Part shown: piece by piece, positions 55,501-64,000 of the stretch | Layout of the letters: each line of letters begins with the position of its first letter | Position numbering within the stretch: position 1 is the stretch's first letter | Source: Adineta vaga | Lineage: Eukaryota; Rotifera | Assembly: GCA_021613535.1 (NCBI GenBank) | Contig: CP075492.1 | Coordinates: forward strand, 13,888,001-13,952,000 | Direction: 5' to 3' | DNA length: 64,000 nt | Translations under genes and position numbers: made by a program | Notes under the pieces: generated by a model | The model's input: the letters and a program-made list of their open reading frames with translations, nothing else | Told to the model about the DNA's origin: nothing | Database searches by the model: none

Positions 55501-57868
55501 AAAACGTTCTCGAAAGTCATCGTTAACTTTTCCATGGTGGTGTATTTTTATTGCTTATGGCTTATGTACACTCTTAGTTGGTCTGTCAATTCTATTTATC
55601 ATTGCTCGAGGTATTGAATTTGGTGATGTAAAAACACAAAAATGGTTAGCATCAATTGTCAGTGGCTTCTTCTCTTCAATTCTGCTCACTCAACCATTGA
55701 AAGTAATATTTGATTCCTCTCAGATTTGCATAAAATACATCTTTTTATTGCAGATTATATCAGTGGCCATCTTCTTTGCTTTTTTCTGTGGAAAATCAAA
55801 TGATGATAAAGAAGCTAGTGAATTACTAGATGACGATCAAATAGCTATAAAAGCTGATGAAGAATATCTTCATACGATTCAGGTTTGTCTAAAGAATTTC
55901 TGAGTTTGATTGATATAGAATGTATGTTTGTAGGAGAAATCTTCATTGACTCATCAATCTCCAATTCGTGCTAATCGTTTGAATAAAAGTGAAGTTATTC
56001 ACGCTCGTCATTATCGTATAAAAGAGATTGAAATGTGGTCAGTTATGAAAGAAGCAATGCTGTATATATGCTTCATCGCAGTTCTCTATGTGGTCATTTA
56101 TTCCAATCGTGATTCCAGTGCATTTTATCAAGTTGATCATCTTCGAAAATATTTTCTCAACACTAGACAGACTGATTTAGATTATACAAAAGTTTGTCTT
56201 ATTTTTTCTTTCAAAAGATTTTCTTTTTTATAATGCAAATCATTTAGATTTCGACAATTGATCAATACTGGACTTGGTTGGAGAATAGTTTTGTTGATAA
56301 TCTTCGTGCACAAGAATGGTATAATGGTGAACCACCTCGAAATCTGACTGGTTTCATCAATGATAAATCACATCGACTGATTGGATGGGCAACGATGAGA
56401 CAGTTGCGAATGAAAACAGTACTATGTGAAAAACAAAATGTCATCGCTTCTACATGTCAAAATGATTATAGTTTATTCAATGAAGATAAATATTCTTATG
56501 GAGTAGGATGGAAATATACCACAACGAATAATTATAATGCATCCATTCGTCAAGCATTCATTTATCAATCTGCTGATGCATTAGATACCTATGTATATAC
56601 AGGAGATCATGAAACGTATGGAGGTGGCGGTTATGTGTATGAATTTCGTGGTCGTTTATCTGATCTTCAAGGTAATCTTTCTCAACTTCATCAACTTCAA
56701 TGGATTGATGATCAAACACGAGCTGTAATAATTCAATTGACATTGTACAATCCCAATGTTCAACTCTTCACTGCTGTTACTTTTCTTGCAGAATTTCTCT
56801 CATCAAGTGGAGTTTTTACTAGTGCTCGTTTTCAACCCATTAGTTTCTATGGTAATTTCACTTCTGTAAATGAAAATAAAAAAATAATCGCTCTTCTATT
56901 TTGTAGCATTCACATCAGTTTATCAATTAGTATGTACGATTGTTTATATGATGTTGATTTTATATTTCATTTGGATTGAAATACGATTGTTCATGCAAAT
57001 GAAGTCGAAATATTTCCATCGATTTTGGTCTTATGTTGAAGTTGGAATTATTGTTTGTTCGTGGACAAGTGTTGGTATTTTTATTTGGCGATACAAAGAA
57101 AGTCAACGAATCGGAAATGTTTTTAAAGAAACGAATGGATATGCGTATATTAATTTGCAATTAGCTTCGTATATTAATGATGTTTTAACATTTTTATTTG
57201 GTTTCTGTTGTTTTTTTGGTACAATTAAGTTCGTGAAATTTTGTCGTTATAATCAACGTCTATGTTTATTTATTCAAACTCTTCGATATGCTGCAAGACA
57301 ATTACTATCATTTACAATGATGTTTTCTATTGTCTTTATGTCATTTCTTTGTCTCTTTTATTTACTATTTTCTTCGAAATTAATTGAATGTTCAAGTTTA
57401 TTGCATACAGCACAAATGTTATTCGAAATGACATTAATGAAATTTGATGCACATGAATTGAGTGGAGCTGCAGCATTTTTGGGTCCATTTTCTTTTAGTT
57501 TATTCATATTTGTAGTTGTCTTCGTATGTATGAGTATGTTTTTGTCAATCATTAATGGAGCTTTTGCTCGTGCAAGAGAAAATGTCGATGATCGGAAAAA
57601 GGAATTGTTTTCATTCATGTTGGAAACATTTCAACAATGGATCGGTATGAAAAAAACAACGGATAAAGATTATTCACTCGACGACATGCATATGCAATCT
57701 ACGAATGCAATCAATGGATTTTCGGATAAAATCGATGAATTATTAGGAGCAATCGATCGAGTATGTCAAAAATGATTTGAAGGGAATATCACTTCTTATT
57801 TCATTTATTTATAGATTTATATAAGTCAAATACGAGACAGATCAAAATTACAAGAAACAAAAGTTTAA
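46568..57868 (+). CDS. Polycystin-1-like protein with an N-terminal array of NHL modules
   Basis: 24 exons: 46568-46628, 46698-47612, 47672-47695, 47758-47826, 47877-48761, 48868-49755, 49808-50697, 50762-51222, 51294-51601, 51653-51867, 51927-52181, 52243-52599, 52651-52904, 52956-53081, 53134-53248, 53302-53621, 53674-54660, 54711-55286, 55343-55702, 55754-55882, 55934-56191, 56248-56851, 56907-57760, 57815-57868; about 3321 residues. Signal peptide, then four NHL modules of about 295 residues (SYNxP start, SGPNGF inside). A REJ region follows, then a GPS autoproteolysis site (HLTTF), the first TM helix, a PLAT domain, further TM helices, the polycystin extracellular domain and a PKD-type channel-like region ending in a short coiled coil. 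Polycystin-1 proteins act in ciliary or mechanosensory signalling. One base is missing near 50413 in NHL module 4; all else is open. Confidence 0.85.
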
Positions 57869-58544
57869 TTCACACTCTATTCACTCAATTCCATGAACTA
57901 TTGATGTATATTCATTTCAAATGCTTTTGTAACAAAATAATGCGCTCATTATTTTTTCTGCTTACAATATCTTCTTTTTTTTTCAAGTAAATTCTGTTGA
58001 AAACAGGAGAGAATGAACTGACTTGATTATGGTTGCTCATATTGAAACAAAGAAGCTATTCTCATTGATTTTATCTGAGAAGAGATATACAGATTTCACT
58101 TCTATTTTCAGTAATCGTTGAACGTCAAATATGACGGTTTAACTACAACAATGACGACGACAGAATTTTTCATATTTTGCGTATGAATGTAATCTTAGCT
58201 TCTCTTTCAATTATTCACGATCGTAGAGTGTTAAAGTAATGAATAGAATTTATTATATCTGTCAGCAATAGATTCTAAAATACATTTTTAATAATTTCAT
58301 TAATGTATGACGCAGGTCTTGTATTATAATTTAGATTTATTGAGATAACTGTTCTTTTGGCTACAGCTTGCAGTTCAATGTTATTTTATAGAAAGAAATA
58401 ACTTAGTAGTACGAAGAATATCTTTGAAATCCAATCTGTTTTCTTTCTCATTCTTATCATTACAGAATATTTTCATAGTAATATTGTGGGAAAATAAATG
58501 AACTTTGAAGAACAGAGTTTAACAATCTATAGATTATAATCATA
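57869..58544. other. Intergenic spacer
   Basis: AT-rich sequence between two plus-strand genes. No gene seen. Confidence 0.5.
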
Positions 58545-59492
58545 ATGACACTATCTTTTCATACTCGTTCATGGTTTCTTCTAATTCCTTTGATTCCATC
58601 GACTATTGTCAGTATCTTTAGTTTTTATCATTTGTTAAAAAATCCAATGCTTCGTCATGCTCTGCACAATCATGTTGTTATTCTTCTTTTGTTGTTTGGT
58701 CTTATCGAAGAATTTACTGATGTTATATGGCATATATACTATTATCAAACAAGAACTGCATTATCATCAACACCAGCATTTTGTCTCGCTTGGGTATATT
58801 GTAGTGCTGTGGCGTTCATATCTGTTTATTGCTTGATGTCATGGGCATCAATCGAACGACATATTCTAATCTTTTATCCAACTTGGTTTGTAACGAAAAC
58901 GAAACGTTTGCTCTATCATTATCTACCTTTAAGTATGTGCATTATCTGGCCTGTAACTTTTTATACTACCATGCTCATCATTCTACCCTGCGATATTCCC
59001 TTCAATTACAACATCCGATTATGTAATCGTTATGCATGTATTACAAGTATTCGTTGGATATCTGCATGGGATAGTATTGTTCATTATATAATGCCTGCGT
59101 TTATCATCGTTAGTTTTAGTATCGCACTTTTCGTTCGTGTTTTATATCAAAGATATCGTGTTCGTCGAAGAATTGATTGGATGAACTATAAAAAACTCGC
59201 TGGACAGTTATTACCAATATCAATACTTTCCCTTTTGCTAGATCTTCCTCCAATGACTTTATATTTTTGTTATTCACTTGGTCTTGCACGAACTGTCGCA
59301 GCAGACTACTATAGTGACACTTTATTTTTAACTTACTGGATTGTATTATTTACACCATTTGCAATTGTTATAGCAGTACCTGAATTGCGAACAAAATGTA
59401 AAGATGTAGCCTTCTTCTGGCGAACAATGCATACCGTTGCTCCACAAGTAATAATGAACTTACGAACAAACGATAGACAAGTACGATACTAA
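58545..59492 (+). CDS. Rotifer-type rhodopsin-class GPCR with SIERH in place of DRY
   Basis: Single exon, 315 residues, seven hydrophobic helices. TM3 ends WASIERHILIFYP, so the DRY motif is replaced by ERH, as in a large bdelloid-expanded receptor family. Cys residues before TM3 (AFCLAW) and in the second outer loop (RLCNRYAC) can form the usual disulfide. A basic loop (YRVRRRIDW) precedes TM6. The C-terminus is short and basic. The ligand is unknown. It is convergent with the LDLa/EGF receptor gene, 117 bases away. Poly(A) signal at 59551-59556. Confidence 0.75.
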   Translation: MTLSFHTRSWFLLIPLIPSTIVSIFSFYHLLKNPMLRHALHNHVVILLLLFGLIEEFTDVIWHIYYYQTRTALSSTPAFCLAWVYCSAVAFISVYCLMSWASIERHILIFYPTWFVTKTKRLLYHYLPLSMCIIWPVTFYTTMLIILPCDIPFNYNIRLCNRYACITSIRWISAWDSIVHYIMPAFIIVSFSIALFVRVLYQRYRVRRRIDWMNYKKLAGQLLPISILSLLLDLPPMTLYFCYSLGLARTVAADYYSDTLFLTYWIVLFTPFAIVIAVPELRTKCKDVAFFWRTMHTVAPQVIMNLRTNDRQVRY

Positions 59493-59609
59493 TTTTTAAT
59501 ATAAATGGAAAAGAAAAGTATTCTATGCCTGTTGTCATCTCTACTATTTGAATAAACTGACGAATATTTATTTTAAAAAAGCGGTATCTTTATATCGATT
59601 AGTCATCAA

Positions 59610-62600
59610 CTAATTCAAATAAATCTTCGTTTTTCTGTTATCAATTTGTGTCAGTTCCATTTGTTGACTACTTTCTATGTTTAAGATCCATTTTAAAGGA
59701 AATCTTTGACTAATTTTAGTTTTTCCAAAATCCATTCGATATCCTTTAGATGGTAAAACAAATAGAATGAAGCCAAGTATTTGAGGAGCATATGAAAGTA
59801 AATAAGCAGGTAGAAGAGTATGTCGTTGCCATGTGGATAATTCTGAACACGCAAGACTAAATGATAGAATCGTTTGTGGAATAGCACTAAGAATAATAAT
59901 AATAGGTGTCATATATAATTCTTTTTTTGTATTGAACATTATCTTAAATATTTGTCGAAAAGTTGCGTCACTTCCAGCTACTTTTTCTCGACTTCGTGTT
60001 ACTAAAATAATGAGAATTGTAATAGCAATTGTTTGAAGTGCAAATGTTCCAAGATAATGTAAAAGTGTATTAGTACGATTGTACATTGACATGAATGAAT
60101 ACTCGAAATTGATGACACATTTATCAACGATAAGGGTTGTATATAAGATATTAGGAATATGCATAATTCCTAAAATAATTAAAGTAATAATACTTATTCC
60201 AATGGCTATATTTGGTCGTTTGAATAAGACTGAACTAGGAAAAAGAATCGTTTGAAGACGATCTAAAGTAATCCAACTAGTGAGCCAAAATGTTGCTCGT
60301 GTTGATACAAATAGTAAATAAGAAATCATTTTACAGGTGATTAAATTTAATTGATAATGCCAAGTAAAACCACCGAGAATATGAATAAATTTGAAAAGTA
60401 AAAAGAATAGAGCACATTGATTGAGAATAGAAACAATATACAAATAAATACCTACTGTTACTTTACGTGATTGTGGTCGTTTAAAAATCACAATCGAACA
60501 TAAATTAGTAAAGAGTCCAAAAAGGAAAAGAAATGTAACAAAACATGTGTAAATTATTTGAATACTTAATCGATCATTAGCGAGTAAAGAATCCAAAGTA
60601 AATCCGAATGCATATGCAGTATATTCACATCGACGACCATAGGAACATTTTGGACAAATGCAGAGAAAGTCATCTTGGTTCTTAACATCACCTCGAAGAC
60701 ATTTTCCATTCGATAAACAAAAGTTACATTGATCCGCAGATGAATCAAGACCAAAACAATCAACTCGAATATGATTATATTCACATATACATAGATAATT
60801 ATCATCATGAAAACACAACAATTTACGATTAACTTGACATAAACGATGATATTTGAAGACTGCTGTCTTAGTTGTATAATCTGTAGACAAAAAAAATGAT
60901 ATTTGTTTGTGATATATATTGTAGACTTACTTTGCAAGAATGGTAATGACATAGCATATGGACAATGTCTGGGAGTTGAATTGATATTGATACTAATTTT
61001 GTTTTCTTGAATGTATATAATGTAATATTTAGACTGTATTGAATGATCGTATAATTTTAGAACAGCAAGAGATGGTGCGACAGTTTTAGTATGATGAAAT
61101 CGAATAGAAAGCGGTACACCACTGATGACTTGTTGATTTTGAAGGAGAAGATGTAAATCATGGGGATGTACATCATAAAGTTGGATTATAGAAGCCACGG
61201 CATGATTGGTTATATTTAGATTGATTTGAATAGTAAATTTGCTTTTTTCACAATATTCTCCATGAAAGTTTGCAGAACAGTTACAAGTAAATGGTCGTTG
61301 ACCACTCGGATCATTTCTTAGATGACAAGTTCCGTTATTATGGCAAGGATGCGAAAGACATTCAGCGTGAAATAAATAACAACGTGGTCCAAAATGATGA
61401 AGAGGACAGATACAAAGAGAATTATTAGTGTTCGTCAGTTCTCCACGATCCATTGGTTTACATAGAGCATTTGGAGAACAATACGAAGAGCATGCTGCAT
61501 GAAACTTTTCACAGTTTTTACCATAGAAACCACTTTGACAAGAACACGAGAAATGAGGATATTCATGATTAAAAACAGGTCGACAGATTGAATTGGAAGG
61601 ACAAGATGTGTTGTTAACCGAACAAGGATTCATACTAACATTTCCATACCATGCAGGGAATTTGAGAACAGTAGCGAGACGAAATAAAGGTAAAAAATCA
61701 AAATATATTGGATAGAACCATGATCCAAGTTCAACAATTTGATTACTTTCAAGTTGATAAATAACAAATCTAACTGAATATGGATGATTATTGATAATAT
61801 CAGTACGATTGAAATGGCGCCTTCTCGTTTTCTCTTGCATCTCGTTTGATATTGAATATAGGAGATAGAATTTATGTTTCATATAATTATCAAGCTCTAA
61901 TTCACTATTGATTTCAAATTCATGAAAATCAATTGTTCGTTCGAAATAAAGCAACGAAGCAACAATCTTGAACCAATGGAATTTATTTGTCTGTACAAAT
62001 GTAGGTAACGAAGTCAGATCGAAATGTGTAATCACTGTTACATGATCACTGAAATATTCACACCATTTACCATAATATGAAGGTGGACAAAAACACACAA
62101 AGTCTTTTCCTTTGTATGCGATGGCAATACCTCGATTACATGTGTATGAATGTGCAATATCTGTTTTTATTCGGGCCATACTGATGATTGGGGACGACAT
62201 GTTAGAATGTTTCGAAACATTTTCACTACTGGATTTTTTTATTGATGATTGATCTTGGAAAGGAAAGATTGTCAAAGATAAGTGCTTGAATCTCCTTTGA
62301 CTTTCTTTATTGTGTCTATACTTATATTTCATATTTCCCATATATTCATTGGGAGAACACCAATATTCATCTTCCCCATATTCACAATTATGTCTGCCAT
62401 TACAGCGAGCGTTCTCTGCACATGAATTGTCGAAACATGTAACATCCATTTTGCCGGAACACTGCTCAGTATCGCGTCTGTGATGGCATAAAATCTCGTC
62501 TTTACATGCCGACAATTGGTTTTCGCATAATGATTCAATATTTAAACACTGTTGGTTTGGGCAACGAAAAGTATATCCAAGCATCGATCCATCACAACTT

Positions 62601-64000
62601 TCTAACGTGTTTCTTTCATCTAGACCACCATAGCAGTCCTCCTCTCCATCACCAATTTGTGTAAGATTGATACATGGACGACTTACATTAATATCTAATG
62701 GTTTTTTCACGTTCGCTAGAAGACAGGGATATTCCAGTGTTACATTGCATATATCTCCGAACGACTGTTCTGTAGCAGAATAGTCCAGACACTTTCGGAT
62801 GTGCATTTGGAAATTTTCTAAATGCATATTATGATGAAGCCGTCTCAAGTTAAGTTCAACTGCTTGCTCATCGGACGCATCTGGACAATCCCATTCTTCG
62901 TCACAAAGCCAATCTAATTCTATACAGTGACCTGTTTGACACTGATACTGATCTTGCTGACACACCCATTCTTGACAATTTTCCAATAACTCATCAAAAT
63001 GTGAGGGTAAATTCCAAAAGGTATCACAGTATGATAGAAACGAAAGTTCTCTTTTTTCTAGCTGGTTTTCTGAAAAACTATGTGTTCCATTAATTTTCCC
63101 ATCTGTTGCTACGTATTCTTTTAGCAAACGACAGCCGTCATCAAGTCGATAATTACATTCAATATCAAAAAGTGGCATAATTGAGCCACCAACAAACTCA
63201 TCGTGTCTATTCTTGCAATCAAACCATCTGTCACCAAGCGTTCTTACTGGTAGACAACTTACTTGTTGGTTGGAACATTGGAAACGATGCTTTCGAAGTT
63301 TTGAACAGTAGTCTCCATCAACGACAATTGGGTGTGTCTCTTCTTCACAGTCAACATATTCATCACCAATACGGTACTGTGAAATGCATTTATGAGACTT
63401 TTCACAAATGTCTATAAAGGCATATGAATGATTATTTAATGTCCGAGATCCATTCCAACATGAATGATGATATTGTATATGTGACTTGTTATCCCGAGTA
63501 ACCTCTTCATGATTGCAAAAGAGATGATCAATGCGAGGAAAACTATCCAATTTGTACCATTCTTCTTCGTGAAATGATACATGTTCTTCTGTATTGCCAT
63601 AAAAGCCTCGGCATTTGATACTGCCATCAAATGATATTGACTCAGGTTCAAAGTGGGCGATGGAGTGTTCCCAGCCATAAAAGAGCACAATATACGGTCG
63701 AAGTAAATTACCCATGGGATATCTATACGAATAATTCTTCTGGCATACATCTTCCATTACGAAAGAACAGTTTAGATGGTTGCAAGGGCAGTCACGTTCG
63801 AATCCTTGAGACATTGCACATCGAATCAGGTAGATACATTTTGATGTATTACTCATGTTTTCGTTATTCATATCTAGTAAATCATCATACTCATCCAAAT
63901 CCCAACACAATCCATTGGGTTGGGTCCATAATGTGATTTTTGGATGCATTTCACACATATAGTTAAATTCACGCATATTTACACAATATTCTTCAACAGC
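59610..64000 (-). CDS. LDLa/EGF-domain seven-transmembrane receptor (5' end outside window)
   Basis: Two visible exons, 64000-60931 and 60880-59610, with a 50-base GTAAGT...TCTACAG intron. The frame stays open past the ATG at 63976 to the window edge, so the N-terminus is missing. About 1445 residues are seen. The first half is Cys-rich with divergent LDL-receptor class A repeats; the clearest is CQTGHCIELDWLCDEEWDC ending in a DASDE calcium site. Then come EGF-like modules (CSCQSGFYGKNC, CICPLHHFGPRC, CNCSANFHGEYC, CICPKCSYGRRC), a long extracellular stretch and a 7TM domain in the last 300 residues with LDRLQTILFP after TM3. The layout recalls relaxin-type LDLa GPCRs or adhesion receptors, but there is no GPS site. 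I place it in the bdelloid LDLa-EGF-GPCR expansion. No lesion seen. Confidence 0.75.

Noticed and set aside
1-64000. CRISPR arrays, rRNA genes, tRNA genes, prokaryotic operons or phage
   Set aside because: None recognised by eye; the sequence is intron-containing eukaryotic DNA. A tRNA scan program was not available, so small RNA genes could be missed.
1-64000. Full-length retrotransposons or DNA transposons
   Set aside because: No reverse transcriptase, integrase or transposase frame was found on either strand; only short hairpin repeats are present.

Overview
The window looks like a piece of a bdelloid rotifer nuclear genome (Adineta/Rotaria type). The signs are: AT-rich eukaryotic DNA; GT-AG introns mostly 39-105 bases long; lineage-typical families (NHL-repeat proteins, rotifer-style rhodopsin GPCRs, F-box/LRR-like proteins, LDLa/EGF receptors); a broken GH10 xylanase of the kind bdelloids have gained by transfer; and scattered GTGTGGG/CCCACAC hairpins resembling the TGTGGG telomere hexamer I recall for Adineta. 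The species call is inference.

Layout. 1-10 kb: a decayed gene fragment that ends in a telomere-like hairpin, a patatin phospholipase (-), a frameshifted flavin amine oxidase (-), a truncated copy of the 5' part of the next large gene, and an F-box gene with one in-frame stop (+). 12-18.7 kb (+): a three-exon gene of about 2206 residues combining ankyrin repeats, a WWE-like region, a coiled coil, a complete DEAH helicase, a nucleotidyltransferase-like block and a C-terminal PARP domain. 19-24.1 kb (-): a six-exon secreted protein of about 1600 residues combining NHL repeats, MACPF, EGF, a discoidin-like domain and PI-PLC X, with two apparent frameshifts. 26.5-39.7 kb: a LamG-type membrane protein, a BRI3-like small membrane protein (-), a secreted N-formylglutamate-amidohydrolase-like enzyme, an F-box protein, a GT31 glycosyltransferase, a Gly-rich membrane protein, a GPCR and the GH10 pseudogene. 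39.75-45.7 kb (-): two paralogous GTPase-kinase genes only 38 bases apart. The upstream one is a predicted pseudokinase, the downstream one an intact kinase with a RING finger. The gap holds a 3' splice acceptor directly before the second ATG, as in a trans-spliced operon. 46.6-57.9 kb (+): a 24-exon polycystin-1-like gene whose N-terminus is four exon-sized NHL modules instead of the usual ectodomain, followed by REJ, GPS, PLAT and the polycystin/channel region. 58.5-64 kb: a GPCR (+) and the 3' part of an LDLa/EGF/7TM receptor (-) that runs off the window.

The genes do not form one pathway. Three large multidomain proteins stand out as candidates for undescribed systems: the helicase-NTase-PARP protein, the MACPF-phospholipase C protein, and the GTPase-pseudokinase / GTPase-kinase-RING pair. 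Many genes carry exactly one lesion (a one-base shift or one stop), so assembly error must be excluded before they are called dead. I joined exons by hand from reading frame and GT-AG signals; protein lengths are calculated from those joins.
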